This document shows positions 1-6,008 of a stretch of 8,296 nt of DNA, piece by piece. The notes beneath the pieces were generated by a model, which was not told the origin of the DNA, did not search any database, and saw nothing but the letters and a program-made list of their open reading frames with translations. Both the position numbers and the translations under genes were made by a program. Position 1 is the stretch's first letter, and each line of letters starts with the position of its first letter. Origin of the DNA: Hyphomonas sp. (GTDB lineage Bacteria > Pseudomonadota > Alphaproteobacteria > Caulobacterales > Hyphomonadaceae); contig DNFL01000180.1 in assembly GCA_003486945.1 (NCBI GenBank), forward strand, positions 764 to 9,059, given 5' to 3'.

Positions 1-15
1 ACGCTCTTCCGATCT
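1..15. other. Residual Illumina TruSeq adapter at the contig end
   Basis: The first 15 bases, ACGCTCTTCCGATCT, are identical to the 3' end of the standard Illumina TruSeq read-1 adapter. Genomic sequence therefore begins at about base 16. The adapter happens to be open in the frame of the following gene, so an automatic gene caller would wrongly translate it as the N-terminus of the CD-NTase (R-S-S-D and so on). Confidence 0.93.
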
Positions 16-16
16 G

Positions 17-1240
17 ATAGAAAGCTGGCTGCAGGGCTCCTACAAATTCGGAACGCAAATTCGGCCATCATCGAAAGGCGAACAATTCGACATTGATCTT
101 GGCATTTATGCCGTTTGGTCGGGAGAATCCGACAACGGTCCGATCGGTCCAGCTGATCTCAAGGGGAAAGTGCAAGCGCTTCTCGAAAGCTATGCTGATG
201 TCGATGAAGAGGGACGTTGTACGGTTAAGAATCCAAAAGAAAGATGCAACCGTATACAGATTGGTGATGACTTCCACATCGACACGCCCTGTTATCATTT
301 AGATCGCAGTGCCGATGCTCGGAGCCTCGCGAGAGCATCAGACGAATGGGAGTCAAGCGATCCGAAAGCCATTTATCTCTGGTGGAGGGATGCATTCGCT
401 GAAGAGCTCAGGCCTCGCGCTCGAAGGATCGTGCAATATTTCAAGATGTGGGCAGCCATGACGTTTGCTGAAGGCTCACGCCCCTCATCCGTCATGCTCA
501 CGGTGCTGGTGGGTCAGGCCATGCAGCAGGTCGAAGCGGACCAGTTGAGCGGCGATGACGAATGGTTTTCAGCCGTCGTAGATCATCTACACGACAACGT
601 CGATCTCTCTGAGGTTCCGAACCCTGTAGACAGGCGCGAAAACTTAAATCGCTTGCCGTCCGACAGATCTAGGGCCATTGAAGATGCGCTCGCTGAGCTG
701 TCGGGCATTTGCAAGCGCGCACTCGAAGCCGAGAATAGGGTCGTAGCCTCGGAGATTTGGAGCGAGGCGTTCAAGCAATTCTTTCCTGTTCCCGAAGACA
801 CTGTGCTCAAGGAGAATTCAGGCGCTCTTGTTCCTTTTGTTTTTGATCCACAGATATGGGTCGTTGCACGCGGACGAAATGGGGCGCGAGCAGAGATTTC
901 AGGGCAAAACCGTATCGGCCCTATCCCCCGCGATTGCGATATCCACTTTGAACTAAGCAATGCCGCCGATCTGCCGGCCGGTGCAATTGTCAAATGGATG
1001 GTACGCAACGAGGGAACAGAAGCCGAAGAAGAGAATGATCTAGGTCACACGGCAGGTCAGGGGCTGACGGCAAAGGAGCACTCAGCGTATCGGGGCACAC
1101 ATTTTATGGATGTCGCGGTGTGGCGGTTCGGAAAGCTTATCGGACGCCGCCGCGTTCGTGTCGTCATTTCTGGGGTCGCAATGCCCGTTAGAAACCCATC
1201 CAGACCCAATTGGACGAAGTTCAGATCGAAGAGAAGATAG
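17..1240 (+). CDS. CD-NTase (SMODS nucleotidyltransferase) with AGS-C-like sensor domain, 5' truncated
   Basis: This is a cGAS/DncV-like nucleotidyltransferase, the CBASS enzyme that makes a cyclic oligonucleotide messenger on phage infection. The catalytic GS motif reads GSYKFGT (35-55), the metal-binding DxD is FDIDLG (86-103), and the third acidic residue lies in HIDTPCY (Asp codon 281-283). The helix RRIVQYFKMWAA (about 422-457) and RPSSVMLTVLVG (about 479-514) follow, as usual for SMODS proteins. From about 835 to 1182, starting FVFDPQIWVV, a beta-rich segment resembles the adenylyl/guanylyl cyclase and SMODS C-terminal sensor (AGS-C). The frame stays open from the left edge, so the start is missing, probably several tens of residues upstream. 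The in-frame GTG at 170 cannot be the start because it would remove the GS and DxD motifs. The stop is TAG at 1238-1240. All catalytic residues are intact. The nucleotide product and CD-NTase clade cannot be assigned by eye, and no effector gene is visible downstream. Confidence 0.88.
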   Translation: MESWLQGSYKFGTQIRPSSKGEQFDIDLGIYAVWSGESDNGPIGPADLKGKVQALLESYADVDEEGRCTVKNPKERCNRIQIGDDFHIDTPCYHLDRSADARSLARASDEWESSDPKAIYLWWRDAFAEELRPRARRIVQYFKMWAAMTFAEGSRPSSVMLTVLVGQAMQQVEADQLSGDDEWFSAVVDHLHDNVDLSEVPNPVDRRENLNRLPSDRSRAIEDALAELSGICKRALEAENRVVASEIWSEAFKQFFPVPEDTVLKENSGALVPFVFDPQIWVVARGRNGARAEISGQNRIGPIPRDCDIHFELSNAADLPAGAIVKWMVRNEGTEAEEENDLGHTAGQGLTAKEHSAYRGTHFMDVAVWRFGKLIGRRRVRVVISGVAMPVRNPSRPNWTKFRSKRR

Positions 1241-1587
1241 GGTGAAGTGCGTAAGAAAAGTTCATGACCCACTTCTTGGCTTTTCCGTCGGCTCTGAACG
1301 TTGCCAATCTCGAAATTTAAGACGGCCTAGCGCGCTTGTGGGAGGGTTCATCCAAGGAGTGCCTAGCGGCACATTCGGCTCCAATCGAAGCAGGAGTGCT
1401 TGCGCCCTTCAGAGAATGGAAGCTCAAAACTGATCGGAGGAGCATTTAATTTTCAAGTGTCTTCTTTTGCGCCCGTTGCTCTCGCTCAATTGTGGCTCAC
1501 TTCCAGAAAACTCCCTCCGAGAGCGGACGTTTGCGAGTTCTCAGGCAACATGGACTGGCTCTCCGCAGACTTCAGAGAACATCGTGC
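1241..1587. other. Intergenic stretch with no convincing gene
   Basis: Between the CD-NTase stop and the terminator of the opposite operon no ORF has a good start, ribosome site and credible protein together. One frame from an ATG at 1264 reads MTHFLAFPSALNVANLEI, meets a TAA at 1318-1320, and then stays open to a TAA at 1447-1449 with ordinary-looking residues (DGLARLWEGSS..., LAPFREWKLKTD). That could be a remnant of a small gene that once followed the CD-NTase, or chance. A GGAGGAG at 1436-1442 is not followed by a start codon at a useful distance. No terminator for the CD-NTase was recognised on the plus strand. Confidence 0.5.
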
Positions 1588-1620
1588 AAAAAGCCGCCCG
1601 GCGGCAAGCACCGGGCGGCT
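1588..1620 (-). terminator. Rho-independent terminator of the ardA-parB operon
   Basis: A perfect 10-base-pair GC-rich stem, AGCCGCCCGG (1592-1601) with CCGGGCGGCT (1611-1620), encloses a 9-base loop. It is preceded on the plus strand by AAAAA (1588-1592), which becomes a T-run after the stem on the minus strand. It lies 28 bases beyond the ParB-like stop codon. There is no T-run on the plus-strand side, so it should act in one direction only. Confidence 0.88.
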
Positions 1621-1648
1621 CCATGCTGACTGAGAGGAGACGAAGAAC

Positions 1649-3418
1649 TCAGGTAGCGTTGGCTTCAGAAGACGATGGTCCGGCGCCGGATTCGTGCTCG
1701 GTATCCGCCTCGAACAGTCCGGCGATCCGGTCCCACGCATCCGCAGGCTGGCAAGCTGCGCTCTCGACATGGCGGGTCGGTGGCACCTGCATCCAGCCCG
1801 GGCGCCAGCTGGTGCCTGCGCCATCTTCGTCTGCAGCGAGCGCCGTTGTCAGCATGTCCTTCTGCGCCTTGCCAGTCAGGCATTCCGCCTTGCGGGCAGC
1901 TTCCGGTGAGATCGCCTCTGCAAGGAACGCGGTGATCACCCGCTTGTCGCGCAGGAGATCAAAGAACGCGTCATCCGGTTTCCAGAACCCTGCCGGGTCG
2001 GCGGCGCAGGCATGCAGGACGGCCTCGACCGCAGGCCCTCCGGACTCCAACGTTTCGGCCATTGCGACGGCGACAGTTTGCAGGACTTCAGCGTCGGACA
2101 TCGCGAGCAGCGCGGCGAAGGTTTCGCAGAGGTGATACGCATCTCCGCTGCGGCGCGGGACGGGCGCGCCGAGTGCCTCGAACAGCGCTTCTGCGATGTC
2201 CCGCGCTGTAGCCAGTTCAGCCGCAGCTGCTCCGGCCTCGACAGAGGCAAGCGTTTCCGCCTTCACCGCGCCCGGCGCGTGCAGGCGAACATTCCAGAGC
2301 GATGATCCGCAGACGGTATGGGCCACCATCAGGCGCAGCGCGATGGCGGGGTTTCGGATCAGGCTCGCTTGCGCGGCGCCGTGCCGGTGCAGGCCAATAT
2401 ATTCCGCCACCGGACCGGACATCTCGGGCCGTGTGTCAGCGGCGGGCGCGGCTTCGCCTTCGGTCTTCGTCGTCCTGGCCTTCCGGGCTTCGGCAGCTTT
2501 GAGCCAGCCTTCGTGGAATGTCACCGTGCCATCATGGCGTTGTTCGACGATCACCTTGCCGCCCTGCTTCTTCGTCGTCTGGACGAAGTCCCAGCGCTGG
2601 AAGTAGGCGCCGCGTTCCATCAGGGTCACGTCGGCCCAGCCGCGCTGGCGGTAACCGTCGATACGCTCAGCGATAACTGCGCCCTGCGCCTGCCAGAACG
2701 CGGCGGCATCTGCGAACACGGCTACCTCGCCGAACAGGTCGGCTGTCACCGCGCCGGTATAACCGGCAAGGTCGAACAGCGCCTTGTCTGTCGTGATGGC
2801 ACTGCCGCCAGTGATCCATGCGCGGCAGGCCCGCCCCATCGGGGCGCGCTCTATTTCACTATTCCAGAGCTTCAGCCAGTCCGCCTGCCGGGCAGGTGGC
2901 GCGAGTGTCAGCGCCCGGACGGTTTCGCGGTCGATCTCCTCGTCGGCATAGAGCTTGCGGATCGGGGCGCTGAGCGCGGCCAGCGCCAGCACCCGCCGCA
3001 CGTTCAGTTCTGTCACGCCAAAGAACGCCGCAATCTCCTCGACGGTTCTTCCCTCGTCGTGAAGCTTCCGGAAGGCCGTGTACTGCTCCATCTCGGTGGC
3101 AGGCAGGCGAGCAACATTCTCGATGATCGAGGCTTCGATAGCGGAGGCGGCGTCGTCTTCCTGCATGACGGCGCAAGGCACCAGCGGGTCGCTGCCGGTC
3201 TCCTTCGCGATCTTCTGCAAGGCAAAGAACCGGCGACGCCCGGCGACGATGCCGTAGCCGCCCGCTTCGCGCCGGACGAGCAGGGTCTGGCGGATACCCT
3301 TCTCCCGGATCGACGGCAGGATGTCGGAGACATCCGGCGTCTTCCGGCCATGGCGAATGTTGAGCTTGGAAATGCTGAGCTTGCTGAGCTCGATGTGGAT
3401 CAGGTCAGGTTGTGACAT
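1649..3418 (-). CDS. ParB/RepB/Spo0J-family protein (ParB-like nuclease/CTPase fold)
   Basis: A 589-residue protein. The N-terminal ParB domain shows GIRQTLLV (41-48), the box GIVAGRRRFFAL (56-67), corresponding to the GxxRxxA motif of ParB CTP-binding domains, and IIENVARLPATEMEQYTAF (98-116). A helix-turn-helix region follows at about 124-150. After about residue 330 comes a long helical, alanine-rich C-terminal region, so the protein is about twice the length of chromosomal ParB. Long ParB-like proteins of this kind are common on alphaproteobacterial mobile elements. They bind DNA and may act in maintenance or regulation of the element, but the role here is inferred. The ATG at 3418 is chosen because GAGGAG (minus strand, 3431-3426) lies 7 bases upstream. 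An in-frame ATG at 3478 would overlap the previous gene. It is the last gene of the operon, 11 bases after the 83-aa gene. No parA or parS was recognised. Confidence 0.85.
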   Translation of the reverse strand: MSQPDLIHIELSKLSISKLNIRHGRKTPDVSDILPSIREKGIRQTLLVRREAGGYGIVAGRRRFFALQKIAKETGSDPLVPCAVMQEDDAASAIEASIIENVARLPATEMEQYTAFRKLHDEGRTVEEIAAFFGVTELNVRRVLALAALSAPIRKLYADEEIDRETVRALTLAPPARQADWLKLWNSEIERAPMGRACRAWITGGSAITTDKALFDLAGYTGAVTADLFGEVAVFADAAAFWQAQGAVIAERIDGYRQRGWADVTLMERGAYFQRWDFVQTTKKQGGKVIVEQRHDGTVTFHEGWLKAAEARKARTTKTEGEAAPAADTRPEMSGPVAEYIGLHRHGAAQASLIRNPAIALRLMVAHTVCGSSLWNVRLHAPGAVKAETLASVEAGAAAAELATARDIAEALFEALGAPVPRRSGDAYHLCETFAALLAMSDAEVLQTVAVAMAETLESGGPAVEAVLHACAADPAGFWKPDDAFFDLLRDKRVITAFLAEAISPEAARKAECLTGKAQKDMLTTALAADEDGAGTSWRPGWMQVPPTRHVESAACQPADAWDRIAGLFEADTEHESGAGPSSSEANAT

Positions 3419-3425
3419 GGAGTAA

Positions 3426-3431
3426 CTCCTC
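3426..3431 (-). promoter_or_regulatory. Shine-Dalgarno site fixing the start of the ParB-like gene
   Basis: The minus strand reads GAGGAG, seven bases before the ATG at 3418 and overlapping the TGA stop (3432-3430) of the upstream 83-aa gene. This supports 3418 over the in-frame ATG at 3478 and suggests translational coupling. Confidence 0.7.
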
Positions 3432-3681
3432 AGAATGGAAACAGGTGTTGGGGCGCAAGGGCGAGGCCCAGCCGCCAAGGCGGCAGGTGCCAGTTGATCG
3501 GCACGAAAGGCGCGCCGAAGAAATCACGCGAGGCATCCGCTGCGCTGGCGCCGAGATCGAAATCCCGGATCGTCAAATTCGGGCAGCGGCCCTCCACCCA
3601 GATGGCCGTGACAAAGCCCTGCTCGATGTCGAGCGTCAGCGAGGGGCGCGGGCCTAGAAGCTGTTCGAAGATGTCGGGCAT
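3430..3681 (-). CDS. Small hypothetical protein of the ardA-parB operon, 83 aa
   Basis: I do not recognise a family. The protein begins MPDIFEQLLG, has a central beta-like stretch (LTLDIEQGFVTAIWVEGRC), and ends in a proline- and tryptophan-rich tail (INWHLPPWRLGLALAPQ). There is no signal peptide or membrane helix. The start could be ATG 3681 or GTG 3684. AGGAGG on the minus strand lies 7 bases before the ATG and only 4 before the GTG, so ATG is preferred. This start overlaps the upstream stop by one base (TGATG). The next gene, parB-like, begins 11 bases after its stop. Tight packing, an own ribosome site and matching GC content argue that it is a real gene. Confidence 0.68.
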   Translation of the reverse strand: MPDIFEQLLGPRPSLTLDIEQGFVTAIWVEGRCPNLTIRDFDLGASAADASRDFFGAPFVPINWHLPPWRLGLALAPQHLFPF

Positions 3682-4154
3682 CACGCGCCCTCCTGAGTAT
3701 CGTCATGGCTGACTAGTCGGACGAGCGTCTCACGCGCTGCGGCGACGGCCTCCGGGAGGAGTTCGTTCGCGACGTCCGTCAGGTAGCTGTTATCCGTACC
3801 GGGATAATTGGCCTCGATGCCAAACAAGGCTGCGGCGGTGCGCACGAGGTCTACGTCCCCCAGCGAAACGCTGAGCACGATCCCGCAATAGAACCAGTCC
3901 CCCTTGCGCCAGCTTTCCATGACCGCTTCAGCCGAGGCTTGCGCCTCGGCGAAGCGTTGACGGAAATTGTTCCCCGGACCGATAAAGCCCGGCGCGCCAA
4001 TATACAGCGAGGGCCAGAAACCGTCCTGGCGCTGGTCCGGACTATCCGGACAATCATCGATAACGACCTGCGCCAAGACGGTGAATGGCCCGGCCGCGCA
4101 GCTGATGACGTCGCCCGGGCAGACGAAGGGGCGGAAGCGTTCAGTGAAACTCAT
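3681..4154 (-). CDS. Conserved hypothetical protein typical of alphaproteobacterial mobile elements, 157 aa
   Basis: A soluble 157-residue protein without a membrane segment or signal peptide. Recognisable blocks are MSFTERFRPFVCPGDVISC (1-19), VIDDCPDSPDQRQDGFWPSL (31-50), SWRKGDWFYCGIVLSVSLGD (81-100) and the motif ANYPGTDNSYLTDVANELL (115-133). Proteins with the DNSYLTDVANELLPEA-type ending recur, as far as I recall, next to antirestriction and ParB-like genes on alphaproteobacterial elements. No biochemical function is known to me and I do not assign a domain number. The ATG at 4154 overlaps the stop of the upstream zinc-ribbon gene as ATGA. A longer in-frame start at 4232 would run through that gene and is rejected. 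It is probably translated by coupling within the ardA operon. Confidence 0.8.
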   Translation of the reverse strand: MSFTERFRPFVCPGDVISCAAGPFTVLAQVVIDDCPDSPDQRQDGFWPSLYIGAPGFIGPGNNFRQRFAEAQASAEAVMESWRKGDWFYCGIVLSVSLGDVDLVRTAAALFGIEANYPGTDNSYLTDVANELLPEAVAAARETLVRLVSHDDTQEGA

Positions 4155-4363
4155 GCCTCGCCCTCCCCGAACAGGCCTGCAATGGCGATCCAGTGCGGGC
4201 CGTAAACGGCAGGCTCGCCGCATTCGTCGCATTCATAGCCGCTCGCGTCCGGCTCGCAGCCGTCGCGCGGAGCGCGGCAGGCAAGGCAGAAGCCTTCCGA
4301 CCAATCGTCCGCCTGCTGCAGTTCTTCTACCGTGAAGCGGTGCTTTGTTGTTTCGGGTGTCAT
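4151..4363 (-). CDS. Small zinc-ribbon-like protein, 70 aa
   Basis: A 70-residue acidic protein with two CxxC pairs, C26-L-A-C29 and C45-D-E-C48, plus a single C36, in the order FCLACRAPRDGCEPDASGYE followed by CDECGEPAVYG. This spacing suits one structural zinc site of the ribbon type. Nothing indicates catalysis. The N-terminal part (TVEELQQADDWSE) is probably helical. It starts 10 bases after the ardA stop (TGA at 4376-4374) with a GAGGG-type ribosome site on the minus strand, and its own stop overlaps the next start as ATGA. The position directly behind ardA suggests a small accessory protein of the element, perhaps a protein- or nucleic-acid-binding adaptor, but the function is unknown. 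Confidence 0.75.
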   Translation of the reverse strand: MTPETTKHRFTVEELQQADDWSEGFCLACRAPRDGCEPDASGYECDECGEPAVYGPHWIAIAGLFGEGEA

Positions 4364-4373
4364 GGCGGCGCCC

Positions 4374-4952
4374 TCACCGCGTCCAGAATATGTGGACTTC
4401 GTCGAAGCCCGTCTGGAACACCATGATCTCGCCGTTCAGCGCCATGTCGCGGGCGAGGGCCTGCCAGTCGATATAGTAGCGCAGGCTTTCCGGGATGGCG
4501 GCGCCGGTATCATCGTGCAGTTCCTCGGCGAAGTCGGCGGCGCTGCGGTATTCGCCCGCATAGTCCTCAAACGCGGCGCGCGCCTGTTCAAGGTCATTGC
4601 CGTAGTGGCCATAGATGCGGGCAGCGAGTTCGCCATGCTCGCCGATGAATTCGGCAAGGTCGCACACGGTCTCGAAGGACGCGTATTCCGAGAGGTGGGC
4701 GCCGCCGAAACCTTCGTAATCGTGGATGGCCCATTCTTCGGCATCCGGTTCCGGGCTGGCGCGCAGCATCGCCGAAACTTCGCGCCAGATTTCGTCCGGG
4801 GTGGTGGCATCGATCCACCGCCCGTGCAGGCGTGCGTTGTTATAGGCAGCGAGGCACGCCACGTAGATGCGTGGCCGTTCGCTTTGCGAGGCTCCGCTGC
4901 TTGCAGTCAGCGCGCGCAGTGCGGTGGAAGGGGTGGTGGCTCGTTCGGTCAT
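4374..4952 (-). CDS. ardA: Antirestriction protein ArdA
   Basis: A 192-residue ArdA homologue. ArdA proteins are acidic DNA mimics that bind type I restriction-modification enzymes and protect incoming plasmid DNA. Family landmarks are RIYVACLAAYNNARLHGRWI (28-47), EEWAIHDYEGFGG (72-84), the block FEDYAGEYRSAADFAEELHD (128-147), LRYYIDWQALARDMALNGEI (157-176), and the terminal FDEVHIFW. The net charge is clearly acidic. A variable, Ser/Thr-rich N-terminus of about 25 residues precedes the domain, which is otherwise of normal ArdA size. ATG 4952 is chosen because GAGGAG (minus strand, 4964-4959) lies 6 bases upstream. A longer open frame reaching to 5225 reads arginine- and proline-rich junk through the hairpin region and is rejected. 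It is the first gene of the operon and sits directly downstream of the long inverted repeat. Confidence 0.93.
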   Translation of the reverse strand: MTERATTPSTALRALTASSGASQSERPRIYVACLAAYNNARLHGRWIDATTPDEIWREVSAMLRASPEPDAEEWAIHDYEGFGGAHLSEYASFETVCDLAEFIGEHGELAARIYGHYGNDLEQARAAFEDYAGEYRSAADFAEELHDDTGAAIPESLRYYIDWQALARDMALNGEIMVFQTGFDEVHIFWTR

Positions 4953-4958
4953 GTCAGT

Positions 4959-4964
4959 CTCCTC
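4959..4964 (-). promoter_or_regulatory. Shine-Dalgarno site fixing the ardA start
   Basis: The minus strand reads GAGGAG six bases before the ATG at 4952. It decides in favour of the 192-aa ArdA over a 283-aa in-frame extension. Confidence 0.75.
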
Positions 4965-4987
4965 TGCCGCCGCGTTTCTTTCCGCAT

Positions 4988-5155
4988 GAGGCGGTGGCGG
5001 GCGGCAGGATCGGCGCATGGCCGGAGCGCATGAGGGCGTCGCACAAGGGGTGGCTGAAGGTAGGACGGCTATGGACGGGCTGTGCACGGCGAAGCACCGC
5101 CCCCTTGTGCGCCGCCCGCGCTCCGGCACACGCGCCGTCCGCCCGCCACCGCTTC
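4988..5155. repeat. 168-base nested inverted repeat (long imperfect hairpin) upstream of ardA
   Basis: Five pairs of complementary segments are nested in exact order: 4988-5004 with 5139-5155 (17 pairs, one G-T), 5011-5016 with 5132-5137 (6), 5020-5029 with 5118-5127 (10), 5034-5038 with 5113-5117 (5), and 5040-5050 with 5101-5111 (11). Together they give about 49 pairs around a 50-base apical region (5051-5100). The apical region contains a small hairpin, GTGC (5082-5085) with GCAC (5094-5097). The structure can form in either DNA strand or in RNA. On the minus strand it ends 35 bases before the ardA start. It could be a single-stranded-DNA promoter, a structured leader RNA, a transfer or replication signal, or a small palindromic element. 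The sequence alone does not decide between these. Confidence 0.85.
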
Positions 5156-5257
5156 TGAGGATATCAGACGCCGGATCCGGGGCAGGGGCGACGGCTTGAC
5201 GAGACTGCCCGCCTCCTGTTCGCACGAGGGTGACAGGGGCAAAGGCGGAGTACGCAC

Positions 5258-6007
5258 ATGAGGATCGTCAACTGGAATATCGAGCGGCACGGTCCATCGA
5301 CCTGGCAGGCGAAGTCCCTGCTTGCCGAAATCGCGGAGCTTGGCCCGGATGTCGTGTGCCTGACCGAAGCCTGGGAAGCTTCAGCAGAGGCGCTGGGTGG
5401 CTATGCGATTTCGGCGGCCGGTGCGGCCTGGAGCCCACAGCATGACAGTGAACGCAAAGTGCTGCTCTGGTCGAAGCATCCGTGGGAGGATGCAGGGACG
5501 ATCCATCAGCTCGAGGCGACGGGAAGCGCGATCACGGGGCTGACGCTATTCGGGGAGACGCAGGTCCGGGTCGCCGGCCTGTGTGTCCCTTATCACTTTG
5601 CAAGCCCGTACGGCCAGGAACCGAAGGCGAAGCCCTGGAGCCAGCATGAGCGCTTCCTCGAAGACCTCTCGCCCTTGCTTCGCCAGTGGCGGGATGAGGG
5701 GCCTGTCATGGTGCTCGGAGACTTCAACCAGTTCATGCCGCGCGTCTGGGGGCCGAAGCGGTCCCACCAGCTGATGGAGGAAGCCTTCGCCGGATACAGC
5801 ATCGTGACGTCCGGCGAGATCGAAGGGGTCGCCGCGAGAGCGATTGACCATGTTGCCTTTGCCGGAAACCTGCACGCAACCAAAGTGTTCGGCCGTCCTG
5901 CTGCGCAGGGCGACGGTCGCAAACGATCGGATCATTTCGGGGTCATGGTTGACTGTCGGACAGCGCCCTCCGGACACAGTCAAATGCCTAAACTCGGACT
6001 TGATTAG
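5258..6007 (+). CDS. Endonuclease/exonuclease/phosphatase (EEP) fold protein
   Basis: A 249-residue protein of the DNase I / exonuclease III superfamily, which uses Mg2+ to cut phosphodiester or phosphomonoester bonds. The signature residues are present in order: N7 in VNWNIE, E37 in CLTEAW, D155 and N157 in VLGDFNQF, D197 and H198 in AIDHVAF, and D225 and H226 in RSDHFGV. The active site should therefore be intact. There is no signal peptide or membrane segment, so it is probably cytoplasmic. The last 15-20 residues are polar and family-atypical. The ATG at 5258 has an AGGCGGAG-type ribosome site (5243-5250) 7 bases upstream. It is transcribed away from ardA, with the hairpin region between them. 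The substrate (DNA, RNA, lipid or nucleotide phosphate) cannot be told from sequence. Carriage on the element could mean DNA repair, defence or an unrelated role. Confidence 0.85.
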   Translation: MRIVNWNIERHGPSTWQAKSLLAEIAELGPDVVCLTEAWEASAEALGGYAISAAGAAWSPQHDSERKVLLWSKHPWEDAGTIHQLEATGSAITGLTLFGETQVRVAGLCVPYHFASPYGQEPKAKPWSQHERFLEDLSPLLRQWRDEGPVMVLGDFNQFMPRVWGPKRSHQLMEEAFAGYSIVTSGEIEGVAARAIDHVAFAGNLHATKVFGRPAAQGDGRKRSDHFGVMVDCRTAPSGHSQMPKLGLD

Positions 6008-6008
6008 T

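Noticed and set aside
170..1240. CD-NTase starting at GTG 170
   Set aside because: This start would remove the GS and DxD catalytic motifs, which are in frame upstream. The gene is cut by the contig end.
1467..2135. A 222-residue plus-strand open frame
   Set aside because: It runs through the terminator hairpin and then antisense to the ParB-like gene. Its start (TTG) has no ribosome site and its composition is shadow-like (serine/alanine/arginine).
2318..3415. A 365-residue open frame on the plus strand
   Set aside because: It is antisense to the ParB-like gene, whose protein has clear family motifs, a good ribosome site and operon context. Long antisense frames are expected in GC-rich coding DNA.
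5171..5180. Perfect palindrome CCGGATCCGG upstream of the EEP gene
   Set aside because: A single 10-base GC-rich palindrome is readily explained by chance, and no second copy or flanking promoter elements support an operator.
5196..5224. Possible promoter for the EEP gene (TTGACG at 5196-5201)
   Set aside because: The -35-like hexamer is good, but at the right spacing the sequence is TTCGCA, which is not a credible -10 element.
4953..5225. N-terminal extension of ArdA to 283 residues
   Set aside because: The extra 91 residues are arginine/proline-rich and are encoded by the inverted repeat. A strong ribosome site lies just before the ATG at 4952, and the short form has normal ArdA length.
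5546..5983. A 145-residue minus-strand open frame
   Set aside because: It is antisense to the EEP gene, which carries all superfamily motifs.
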